Part shown: piece by piece, positions 15,998 to 22,829 of the stretch
How positions within the stretch are numbered: position 1 is the first letter of the stretch
How the letters are laid out: every line of letters starts with the position of its first letter
DNA from: CAISDA01 sp050258555
Lineage (GTDB): Bacteria; Bacteroidota; Ignavibacteria; UBA10030; UBA8401
DNA length: 25,001 bases
Direction: 5' to 3'
Assembly: GCA_050258555.1 (NCBI GenBank)
Contig: JBLMZA010000033.1
Span: 1 to 25,001, forward strand
The notes under the pieces: generated by a model
Told to the model about the DNA's origin: nothing
The model's database searches: none
The model's input: the letters and a program-made list of their open reading frames with translations, nothing else
Translations under genes and position numbers: made by a program

Positions 15998-16879
15998 TCA
16001 CTCGTTGGACGCATCCGAATGGTCGGTCTGCGCCGGTACTGTTTTTACTTTGATCTGCTGAATGCGCCTGTCGTTCTTCTTCGCAATCGTGAAGAGCAGG
16101 CTTCTATAAGGGATCTCTTCGTGCAGCTCGGGGATCCGTCCCGTATACTTGTGGAGGAAGCCTCCGACCGTTTCATAATCGTCGTCGTCGGGAAGCGCCT
16201 CGGTGAACCGGCTGTTGAAGTCATGGATGTTCATGCCGGCGTTCACGACAATGGTGCCGTCGCTGGCGGTGGTGATATCGCCCTGCTCTTCGTCGTACTC
16301 GTCGCGGATCTCGCCCACGATCTCCTCGATGATGTCCTCCATGGTGATGAGCCCTTCGGTGCCGCCGAACTCATCGACGACGATCGCCATGTGCTGCCGC
16401 TTCGCCTGCAGCTCGCGCAGCAGCGCGCTGATCTTCATCGTTTCGGGCACGAAGTACGCGGGACGCACGATATCCTGCAGGATGATCAGGTCCCTGTACT
16501 CGAGAATGCTCAGAAGATCCTTCGAGTAGATGATGCCGACGATGTTGTCTGTCGTGCCTTCATAGACCGGAATGCGGGAGAACCCTTCCTCGATCAGCGT
16601 GTTGATGAGCTTGTCGCGCGATGTCGACAAATCGACGGCGACGATGTCGGTGCGCGGCACCATGATCTCCTTGACCGTCGTGTCGGTGAACTCGAAGATG
16701 CTCTTGATCAGTTCATGTTCGGCGGTATCGATGACCCCGCTCCGCGTGCCTTCCTCCAGAAGCTGCTTGACTTCCTCTTCAGAAATGGCTTTTGACTTCC
16801 TTCCCAGCAGCATTCTGAAGATCCTCTTCATTGCCGATTCATGATGCGGGGCGGAAGTATCGTGGTCGTCGTTGTCCAT
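15998..16879 (-). CDS. Soluble CorC/HlyC-type CBS-pair protein
   Basis: This 293-residue protein has a CBS pair at about 72-192 (IMVPRTDIVAV, GFSRIPVYEG, VDEFGGTEGLITMEDIIEE) and a C-terminal CorC/HlyC domain near 205-285 (NIHDFNSRF, DDYETVGGFLH, GRIPELHE). There is no membrane DUF21 domain, so it matches the short cytosolic CorC branch, linked in other bacteria to magnesium and cobalt handling; its own role is unproven. It lies 20 bases after a reductase gene and 11 bases before trpC, inside the trp operon. No strong ribosome binding site precedes ATG 16879; a second ATG at 16831 is a weak alternative. Confidence 0.88.
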   Translation of the reverse strand: MDNDDHDTSAPHHESAMKRIFRMLLGRKSKAISEEEVKQLLEEGTRSGVIDTAEHELIKSIFEFTDTTVKEIMVPRTDIVAVDLSTSRDKLINTLIEEGFSRIPVYEGTTDNIVGIIYSKDLLSILEYRDLIILQDIVRPAYFVPETMKISALLRELQAKRQHMAIVVDEFGGTEGLITMEDIIEEIVGEIRDEYDEEQGDITTASDGTIVVNAGMNIHDFNSRFTEALPDDDDYETVGGFLHKYTGRIPELHEEIPYRSLLFTIAKKNDRRIQQIKVKTVPAQTDHSDASNE

Positions 16880-16899
16880 ATGAAAGCGTTGTGTCCCTG

Positions 16900-17784
16900 T
16901 TAGATGCGTGTGAAAAGTTCGTGTGGAAGCACACCGGCTTCGGCCGCCTTCACATTCGCCGTGAAGTGCGCCTTGTCTTTCGTGCCGACGATGACGGTCG
17001 AGACGGCGCTCGGCGTCATCGAAAAGCGCAGCGCCAGTTCCGGCAGCGTCAGGGACGCTTCGGCGGCCGCGGCGCGGTAGCGCTCGATCTTGTCGCGCTC
17101 GTTCTGGTCGGCCACGTCGGCCGATTTGTCGGTCAGCTTACCCTGTGCCAGCGAGTCCTTGACGATCACGCCGACCGCATTCCGCTCGGCCAGCGGCAGG
17201 AGCGCGTCGCCGAGCATGCGCTTGTTGAGATTGTAGCTGATCTGAATCGTATCGTATTCGTTCGATTCGATCGCCAGGCGCGCGGCTTCTTCGTATTCCG
17301 TGCTGAGGCCGAGAAAGCGCACCTTGCCCTCCCGCTGCGCATCCTTCATGGCCGCGAGCGTCTCGCCGGCACGGATGACGTCGGGAGAAGCGCTGTGTAT
17401 CTGCAGCAGATCGACATAGTCCGTCTGCAGAAGCCTCAGACTGTTCTCGATGAATTTCTTCGTTTCGTCATAGCTGTAATTGTACACCGAATGCTCTCCG
17501 TCGAACCACTCGCCGCATTTGGTGGCGATGATCACTTTTTCGCGCATGCCCTTGAAGGCCCTGCCCATGATCTCTTCGCTCCGGAAGTACGCCGGAGCCG
17601 TATCGAAGAAGTTGACGCCCGCATCGACGGCGCTCTTCAAAAGTTCGATCGCGCGGTCCTCATCGGGACGCGTAAAATCGTGTTGTTCCCTTCTCCAGTA
17701 CGGCCAGTTGCGCCCGACCGACAAGGCTCCGAATCCGATTGCGGAAACCTTCAATCCTGTTCTTCCCAGCGTGCGGTATTCCAT
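16900..17784 (-). CDS. Aldo/keto reductase family oxidoreductase in the trp operon
   Basis: This 294-residue reductase has the tetrad D61 and Y66 (FFDTAPAYF), K89 (IATKCGEW) and H130 (LLQIHSAS), and a C-terminal cofactor stretch SAVSTVIVGTKDK. It opens with MEYRTLGRTGLKVSAIGFG, the usual family start. Its ATG overlaps the trpD stop by one base (TGATG), so translation is tied to trpD. No role in tryptophan synthesis is known for the family; the link may be only a shared promoter. The substrate is unknown. Confidence 0.9.
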   Translation of the reverse strand: MEYRTLGRTGLKVSAIGFGALSVGRNWPYWRREQHDFTRPDEDRAIELLKSAVDAGVNFFDTAPAYFRSEEIMGRAFKGMREKVIIATKCGEWFDGEHSVYNYSYDETKKFIENSLRLLQTDYVDLLQIHSASPDVIRAGETLAAMKDAQREGKVRFLGLSTEYEEAARLAIESNEYDTIQISYNLNKRMLGDALLPLAERNAVGVIVKDSLAQGKLTDKSADVADQNERDKIERYRAAAAEASLTLPELALRFSMTPSAVSTVIVGTKDKAHFTANVKAAEAGVLPHELFTRI

Positions 17785-18791
17785 CAGCGTGTGAACTCCG
17801 ATAATTGTTCGAGTTTTCGTTTGGCCTTTCCCGTATCGATGCTGTCCTGCGCAAGACGGACGCCGTCCAAGACCGTTTCGCGGATGCCGGCAACATACAG
17901 AGCGGCTCCCGCATTCAGCACCGCGATGTCGCGGCGGGGTCCCCGTTCGCCGTCGAGTATGCGGCGGATGATGCCGGCGTTGACCTCCGCGTCGCCTCCG
18001 AGCAGGTCCTCCATGTTCGCGGACGTCAGGCGCACCGTTTCGAGATCGAGCTGGTATGTCGTGACTTTGCCGTTCTTCAGTTCGCTCACCTTCGTCTCGC
18101 CCAATGTCGAGATCTCGTCCAGTCCGCCTGTGCCGTGCACCACGAGCGCGCGGTCGGAACCCAGTTCGAAGAGCACGCGGGCGAGCGTTTCTGTGAGCAT
18201 CGGCGTGAACACTCCCAGGAGCTGCCGCGTTGCGCCGGCGGGATTGGTCAGCGGTCCGAGCACGTTGAAGACCGTCCGCATGCCGAGTTCGCGCCGCACC
18301 GGAGCGGCGAAGCGCATGGCGCCGTGCATCATGGGCGCAAAGAGGAAGGCGATGCCGACCTCATCGAGGCAGGCTTCCACCTTCTCTTTCATCATTTCGA
18401 TATTCACGCCGAGCGCTGCCAGCACATCGGCGCTTCCTGCCCGGCTCGAGACGGCGCGGTTGCCGTGCTTGGCCACGACGGCTCCGGCCGATGCGGCGAT
18501 AATCGCCGCGGCCGTTGAAATATTGAACGTCCCGACGCCGTCTCCTCCCGTGCCGCAGGTATCGATCACTGCCTGATGCTTCGTGACAATCTTGACCGAC
18601 TTTTCGCGCATGGCCAGGGCGCATCCCGAAATTTCGGCGACGGTCTCGCCCTTCATCCGTAATGCCGTCAGGAAGGCCGCGATCATCGGGTCGGTGACGC
18701 TGCCCGACATGATGGACAGCATCGCTTCGTAGGCTTCGTCCTTCGTCAGATCGTGCCGCTCAACGAGCTTGTGGATGGTTTTCTGTATCAT
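17784..18791 (-). CDS. trpD: Anthranilate phosphoribosyltransferase (TrpD)
   Basis: TrpD joins anthranilate and PRPP. The 335-residue protein has DTCGTGGDG at 77-85, TFNISTAAA at 88-96, AKHGNRAVSS at 107-116 and FNVLGPLTNPA, which together bind PRPP, magnesium and anthranilate. It is the first gene of the trp run, behind its own promoter. The ribosome binding site is weak. No TrpG amidotransferase part is fused, and trpE and trpG are not next to it. Confidence 0.96.
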   Translation of the reverse strand: MIQKTIHKLVERHDLTKDEAYEAMLSIMSGSVTDPMIAAFLTALRMKGETVAEISGCALAMREKSVKIVTKHQAVIDTCGTGGDGVGTFNISTAAAIIAASAGAVVAKHGNRAVSSRAGSADVLAALGVNIEMMKEKVEACLDEVGIAFLFAPMMHGAMRFAAPVRRELGMRTVFNVLGPLTNPAGATRQLLGVFTPMLTETLARVLFELGSDRALVVHGTGGLDEISTLGETKVSELKNGKVTTYQLDLETVRLTSANMEDLLGGDAEVNAGIIRRILDGERGPRRDIAVLNAGAALYVAGIRETVLDGVRLAQDSIDTGKAKRKLEQLSEFTR

Positions 18792-18832
18792 CAGTGTCTG
18801 TTGTTCCGGTTCGCCTCGGTCTGCATCAATGT

Positions 18833-18861
18833 AATGTACTCGATCGCAGGTTGAGAATCAA
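18833..18861 (-). promoter_or_regulatory. Probable promoter of the trp operon
   Basis: On the minus strand TTGATT (18861-18856) and TACATT (18838-18833) are 17 bases apart, the same geometry as in the serA promoter. A second TACATTG follows at once and ends 35 bases before the trpD ATG, the distance seen for the -7 elements of serA and pfkA. I see no leader peptide with Trp codons and no attenuator hairpin in the short leader. Confidence 0.5.
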
Positions 18862-18885
18862 TAAAGGCTCTAAAATGGCTCATTT

Positions 18886-19641
18886 TCACGGATTGTGAGG
18901 CGATTTTTCATAGCTCACCGCCTCCAGGCAGAGTCCCTTGGCCGGCGCCGCCTGTCCGGCCTGCTGCCGGTCCTTTGAGCCGATAATGGCATGGAAGCCG
19001 TCGATCGACGTGTATCCCCGTCCCACATCCACCATCGTTCCCACAATGGCCCGCACCATGCCGTGAAGGAACCGGTTTGCCCGTATGGAAAAGACGAGCA
19101 GTCCCGCTTCCGTGTCTTCCTTCCATTCGGCCTCTTCGATGATGCAGCGATAATGGTCCACTTCGGCTTCCGCCTTGCAGAAGGATTGAAAGTCGGCCGT
19201 GGACCGTATGATGGAAGCCGCCTGCCGCATCGCGTCCACATCGAAGGGATAGGACAACTGCCACGCGTAGCGGCGCCAGAGCGCCGAGGGCCGGCGGATG
19301 ATGGTGTACGTGTAGGCGCGCGATGTCGCCGAATAGCGCGCCGAGAAGCGCTCGTCGGCTTCAGCCGCATCGCGCACGGCGATATCTCCGGGAAGCATGC
19401 CGTTGAGCGCGCGGAAATACTCGGCAGGCGTGAGCGCCGACCCGGTGATGAAATTCGCCGTCTGTCCGCGCGCATGCACGCCCGCATCGGTTCTGCCGGC
19501 GCCCGTGACCGTCACGCTCTGCTGCGTAATGCGCGAGAGCGCGCGTTCGAGTTCTTCCTGGACCGAGCGGCCGTTTTTCTGCCGCTGCCATCCGGAAAAA
19601 TCCGTTCCGTCGTATTCGATCGTGAGTCTGATATTCGGCAT
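18886..19641 (-). CDS. truA: tRNA pseudouridine(38-40) synthase (TruA)
   Basis: TruA makes pseudouridine at positions 38-40 of the tRNA anticodon arm. The 251-residue protein has the opening IRLTIEYDGTDFSGWQRQ, the catalytic aspartate D52 in GRTDAGVHARGQ, SRAYTYTI, and RFLHGMVRAIVGTMVDVG near the end. The ATG follows directly on a run of six T that ends a terminator hairpin, so the only ribosome-binding-like bases (GGGG) lie in the stem of that hairpin. Confidence 0.96.
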   Translation of the reverse strand: MPNIRLTIEYDGTDFSGWQRQKNGRSVQEELERALSRITQQSVTVTGAGRTDAGVHARGQTANFITGSALTPAEYFRALNGMLPGDIAVRDAAEADERFSARYSATSRAYTYTIIRRPSALWRRYAWQLSYPFDVDAMRQAASIIRSTADFQSFCKAEAEVDHYRCIIEEAEWKEDTEAGLLVFSIRANRFLHGMVRAIVGTMVDVGRGYTSIDGFHAIIGSKDRQQAGQAAPAKGLCLEAVSYEKSPHNP

Positions 19642-19672
19642 AAAAAACGCCCCGCATCATTGTTCCGGGGCG
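19642..19672 (-). terminator. Terminator hairpin abutting the truA start codon
   Basis: On the minus strand CGCCCCG (19672-19666) pairs with CGGGGCG (19654-19648) around an 11-base loop, followed by six T (19647-19642) and then the truA ATG at 19641. It is placed to end transcripts of the exported-protein gene upstream. Confidence 0.8.
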
Positions 19673-19720
19673 CCTGTCTGTGTGTCAATTGTCGTCGCTG
19701 TTGATGAGAGAAGCTGATCG

Positions 19721-20461
19721 TCAGAATGTGCGCACCAGGGAAACCTCGACTCCGTCCATTGTGGGAGGCATGGAAGATTCGAGACGCCACGCGCCTGTGC
19801 CCGAGCCCAAGTCCCGGTTATGCCGGCGTGCAAGCCTGACGGCGTTGATGGCGCTGATGATCCGGTTCACGATCATGCCGCCGATGACGAAGCGGGAGTT
19901 GTTGAAGACGCGCTCGCTCGAGACGCGCTGATCGCGGAAGCTCTGCCGGTTCGCATCGCTGTCCCATCGCCACTGATAGGCCGCGCCGGAGTAGAGCTTG
20001 TCGACATTTCTGTCGCGCAGTTTCTTGTCGTTGTATTGGTAGGTGTCGCTGAAGTTGCCGATATCGACGAAGAACTGATCGTCCATCTCGACGCTCGCAA
20101 GGCCGGCGTGCGAGCGCGCGAAGTTCCGTGCATCCTCGCGCAGCCATGATCCGTAATACTGCATCGATCCGTATGTGAGCCAGAGCGCGCCTTCGGCGAT
20201 GAGGGGATATTTTCCGGCATCGAAGCCGTCGACATACATCTCTCCCGCTCCCGGAAGCACAAGCGAATAGAGCGCGGCGAGTCCGCCGGATTTTCTCTGC
20301 GCCGTTCCTGCGGCGTCATCGAACATGGCCGCATGCTCTTCGCGCATGGCGGATGACGACGAAAGAAGGTCGTTCTGCAGCGAGCCCGAAAGCGGGGTCT
20401 GGGCGCGCGCGCCGGCGATGGCGGCGGCAGACAGGACAAGGAATACAAACAGCTTATTCAT
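19721..20461 (-). CDS. Small exported protein with LPGAGE motif, DUF5683-like
   Basis: The 246-residue protein has a signal peptide (MNKLFVFLVLSAAAIAGARA, cleavage before Q21). A hydrophobic stretch with ALYSLVLPGAGEMYVDG at 63-79, followed by GKYPLIAEGALW, resembles the DUF5683-type proteins of Bacteroidota and relatives. A second hydrophobic segment lies near 191-210. The middle is rich in Tyr, Asp and Arg. It is probably envelope-located; its function is unknown. The ATG at 20461 is preceded by AAGG; a longer frame to 20527 runs through repeat-like intergenic sequence and would bury the signal peptide. It lies 69 bases after mtaB and ends before a terminator. Confidence 0.75.
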   Translation of the reverse strand: MNKLFVFLVLSAAAIAGARAQTPLSGSLQNDLLSSSSAMREEHAAMFDDAAGTAQRKSGGLAALYSLVLPGAGEMYVDGFDAGKYPLIAEGALWLTYGSMQYYGSWLREDARNFARSHAGLASVEMDDQFFVDIGNFSDTYQYNDKKLRDRNVDKLYSGAAYQWRWDSDANRQSFRDQRVSSERVFNNSRFVIGGMIVNRIISAINAVRLARRHNRDLGSGTGAWRLESSMPPTMDGVEVSLVRTF

Positions 20462-20482
20462 AGCTACCCTTAGGATGTAGTG

Positions 20483-20518
20483 GTGATGAGTGAGAACCGT
20501 CCGTTCGTGATGCGTGAG
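20483..20518. repeat. Imperfect direct repeat between mtaB and the exported-protein gene
   Basis: GTGATGAGTGAG (20483-20494) recurs as GTGATGCGTGAG (20507-20518), 11 of 12 bases equal, with a period of 24. Nearby bases (GTAGTG, GAGTAGTAG) add to the low-complexity look. It may be a decayed simple repeat; no function is evident. Confidence 0.5.
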
Positions 20519-20530
20519 TAGTAGCAATGA

Positions 20531-21883
20531 TCAAGAGGCTTCTTTCATGATGGGAAGATGAATGGATACGGGCGCCGCGCCCTCCTCGAGCGCTTCGACG
20601 ACGCCGGTGCAGGCGTCAGCGGCATGATGCGTCAGCCGCACGCGGGCGATCGCGTTTTCGAGCGACGGATGATACGGCACGTGCACGCGTATGTAATTGT
20701 CTGTATACCCTGAAAGCATGTTGTCATGCACCGTTGTTTCGCACAGCATCTCCTGATGAGAGCCCACATGGCGCCGATAAAAGTCCGCCTTCTTCTCCTG
20801 TCCGAGCATGCGAAGGCGCCGGCTGTATCCCGCGCGCACCTTCGGTTCGATCCGGTCCGGCAGCGCAAGCGACGGCGTATTGGCGCGCTCGGAATAGGTG
20901 AACACATGCAGATAGCTCACGGGCAGGGCCGAGAGAAACGCATGCGTCTCTTCGAATACCTCCCGCGTCTCGCCCGGGAATCCGACGATCACATCGACGC
21001 CGATGCCGGCATCGGGAATGCGCGCATGGATTTTCCGTATGAGCGCCTCGTAATCGCGCGTCGTATAGCGCCGCCGCATGAGGCGCAGGATCTTGTCGGA
21101 GCCGCTTTGCAGCGGAATATGGAAATGGCTGCAGATCTTTTGGGACGAAGCCCAGTACTCGAGCAGCTCGTCATCGAGCAGATTCGGCTCGATGGAACTG
21201 ATGCGTATCCGGCGGATGCCTTCGACGGTTTCGAGCGCTTTCAGCAATGCACGCAGCGACGAACCGGACTTCGTTCCGTAGTCTCCCACGTTCACTCCGG
21301 TGAGCACCACCTCCTTGTATCCCTGCTCGGCAAGCGCACGCGCCTGCGAGACTGCGTCTTCAATCGCCTGGCTGCGGCTTTTGCCGCGAGCCAGAGGAAT
21401 GGTGCAATACGAGCAGTTGAAGTCGCATCCGTCCTGCACCTTCAGAAACGCGCGCGTGCGGTCATCGGCCGAGCCGGAATAGGCAACGCCGAAATCGTTC
21501 GCCTCCGCAATCGGCGAAACGTGTATGCGGGGCGCGTCGAATTTCTCGAACGTTCCTGCAAACTCCATCACGCGGAATTTCTCGCTTGCGCCCAAGACGA
21601 GATCGACGCCCTCGATCGACGCGATCACCTCCGGATCGAGCTGGGCGTAGCAGCCGAGCACGATCACGAACGCATCGGGAGACGTGCGGAGCGCACGGCG
21701 GACGATCTGACGGGCCTCGCGGTCCGCCCGCTCGGTGACCGTGCACGTATTGATCACGCACACGTCCATCGACCGGTCGAACGGCACGATCTCGAATCCC
21801 TCATCGGCGAACTTCCGCTCGAGACTCGCGGTCTCGGCGTAGTTCAGTTTGCACCCCAATGTATAAAAAGCCGCTTTCTTCAC
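20531..21883 (-). CDS. mtaB: tRNA t6A37 methylthiotransferase (MtaB)
   Basis: MtaB adds a methylthio group to t6A at position 37 of tRNAs, using radical SAM chemistry. The 450-residue protein has the N-terminal methylthiotransferase domain with cluster cysteines C11 (TLGCKLN), C47 (NTCTVT) and C78 (LGCYAQ). The radical SAM motif is C153, C157 and C160 (GCDFNCSYCTIP), followed by ISSIEPNLL and HFHIPLQSGSDKIL. A C-terminal TRAM-like part covers about 375-440. The opening TLGCKLNYAE separates it from MiaB and RimO. The start is GTG at 21883. It probably forms its own unit behind the vapBC terminator, reading on into the exported-protein gene. Confidence 0.94.
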   Translation of the reverse strand: MKKAAFYTLGCKLNYAETASLERKFADEGFEIVPFDRSMDVCVINTCTVTERADREARQIVRRALRTSPDAFVIVLGCYAQLDPEVIASIEGVDLVLGASEKFRVMEFAGTFEKFDAPRIHVSPIAEANDFGVAYSGSADDRTRAFLKVQDGCDFNCSYCTIPLARGKSRSQAIEDAVSQARALAEQGYKEVVLTGVNVGDYGTKSGSSLRALLKALETVEGIRRIRISSIEPNLLDDELLEYWASSQKICSHFHIPLQSGSDKILRLMRRRYTTRDYEALIRKIHARIPDAGIGVDVIVGFPGETREVFEETHAFLSALPVSYLHVFTYSERANTPSLALPDRIEPKVRAGYSRRLRMLGQEKKADFYRRHVGSHQEMLCETTVHDNMLSGYTDNYIRVHVPYHPSLENAIARVRLTHHAADACTGVVEALEEGAAPVSIHLPIMKEAS

Positions 21884-21944
21884 ACGTCATTCCGCTTCAA
21901 AAAAAAGAAAATTCCACGTCCTCTTAATATAAAAAAATTACGGC

Positions 21945-21978
21945 AAAAAAAAAGTCCGCTCTATGGGGGAGGGCGGAC
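21945..21978 (-). terminator. Terminator downstream of vapBC
   Basis: GTCCGCTCT (21954-21962) pairs with AGGGCGGAC (21970-21978), with one G-T, around a 7-base loop. On the minus strand nine T follow (21953-21945). It closes the vapBC unit before mtaB. Confidence 0.85.
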
Positions 21979-22015
21979 GATAGGTGACTCAAAGCAATAC
22001 GCTATGCCTTCCCTA

Positions 22016-22414
22016 TTATCTCCACGATTCAAATGCAAGACCGGGAACGCGAGCATAGTGGCGCACATTGTTCGTCACAAGGATGAGCCCCCGTGCCAGC
22101 GCCTGGGATGCGATAAGGGTATCCATGTCGCCGATCGGTATTCCATGGTCCCGCAAGTACGAATCGATGCCCCCGAACGCACGCGCATCAATCTGCTCGT
22201 ATGTGAGAATGCCAAACGGAGCCAGAAACGTATCGATGGATGCGCGCAATTTTTCGGGTTGAGAACTGCGGGGAATGCCGGATTCAAATTCACATACGGT
22301 GATGATGGAGATGCCGATATCACCCAGCGGCAGGCTTTTAAACGTCTCGATGAAATGACGAGGTCGTTTGCGGATGATATAGGAACAGATGTCCGTGTCC
22401 AAGAGGTATTTCAT
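22016..22414 (-). CDS. vapC: VapC-type PIN-domain toxin
   Basis: This 132-residue protein is a PIN-domain ribonuclease. The acidic metal-binding residues are present: D6 (LLDTDICSYII), E42 (VCEFESG), and D96 or D98 (GDMDTLIAS), followed by VTNNVRHYARVPGL, the typical VapC ending with the conserved TNN. Known VapC toxins cut tRNA or rRNA, and this looks catalytically intact. The ATG overlaps the antitoxin stop as ATGA, the usual arrangement that keeps toxin and antitoxin levels tied. Confidence 0.93.
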   Translation of the reverse strand: MKYLLDTDICSYIIRKRPRHFIETFKSLPLGDIGISIITVCEFESGIPRSSQPEKLRASIDTFLAPFGILTYEQIDARAFGGIDSYLRDHGIPIGDMDTLIASQALARGLILVTNNVRHYARVPGLAFESWR

Positions 22415-22641
22415 TCAAAGATCCGGCGTTTTTGGTCTCGCTGCTGCCTGCGTTCCTTCATGAAGTCCGCAGGAAAATCATCAAGGCATTTTTCAAAGGC
22501 TTCCCATAGATCGTTCTTCTCCATCAGCAGGATCCCTTCAGGAACCCGCTTGATATATGCTTCCTTGCCTTTTATGCGGAATGAACGAGGCAGCCGTACT
22601 GCCTGGCTTCCTCCGTTCTTGATCACTTTTGCGGTATCCAT
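22411..22641 (-). CDS. vapB: VapB-type AbrB-fold antitoxin
   Basis: The 76-residue protein begins with a swapped-hairpin AbrB-type DNA-binding domain (AKVIKNGGSQAVRLPRSFRI, residues 4-23). It ends in a charged tail rich in Arg, Lys and Glu that would bind and block VapC. The ATG at 22641 is preceded by GGAG six bases upstream; a longer frame to 22677 runs through the AT palindrome and is unlikely. The protein probably represses its own promoter together with VapC. Confidence 0.9.
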   Translation of the reverse strand: MDTAKVIKNGGSQAVRLPRSFRIKGKEAYIKRVPEGILLMEKNDLWEAFEKCLDDFPADFMKERRQQRDQKRRIFE

Positions 22642-22652
22642 GGGAGTCTCCA

Positions 22653-22674
22653 TATATATACTGCAATATATATA
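22653..22674. promoter_or_regulatory. AT-rich palindrome, candidate VapBC operator
   Basis: Two TATATATA arms (22653-22660 and 22667-22674) flank CTGCAA, giving a 22-base palindrome with a single mismatched pair. It lies 12 bases before the vapB ATG and overlaps the TATATT-like -10 sequences, the place where VapBC complexes usually bind. Operator use is inferred from position and symmetry. Confidence 0.6.
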
Positions 22675-22688
22675 CATAATTTTTTAAA

Positions 22689-22727
22689 TAAAAAAAAGTC
22701 CTGCCGCGCAAACGGCAGGACTTTTTT
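22689..22727. terminator. Bidirectional terminator between the helicase and vapBC
   Basis: GTCCTGCCG (22698-22706) and CGGCAGGAC (22713-22721) form a perfect 9-base stem with a 6-base loop, lengthened by an A-run on the left and a T-run on the right. Both strands end in a T-tract. On the minus strand it stops helicase transcripts before vapB. Confidence 0.88.
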
Positions 22728-22829
22728 CCCGATCATCTTGCTTTCAAAGATTAAAAACCGTCTACGAAAAACGTTTCGATAAGGATTTTGAGAGGGCGCT
22801 CTAATATTCCGAAGAGATCGTTTCCTTTA

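Noticed and set aside
16831..18576. A 581-codon plus-strand frame opposite the CBS, reductase and trpD genes
   Set aside because: The opposite strand carries three proteins with complete catalytic motifs; this frame has no recognisable domain and arises from codon bias.
21884..22015. A promoter for mtaB (TATATT near 21920 on the minus strand)
   Set aside because: A -10-like hexamer exists, but at the right distance there is only a T-run from the vapBC terminator, no TTG box, and its distance to the start differs from the other promoters.
20726..22687. A 653-codon open frame on the plus strand opposite mtaB and vapBC
   Set aside because: It is antisense to two well-supported units, crosses their intergenic region and terminator, and has Arg/His-rich low-complexity translation typical of a shadow frame in GC-rich DNA.
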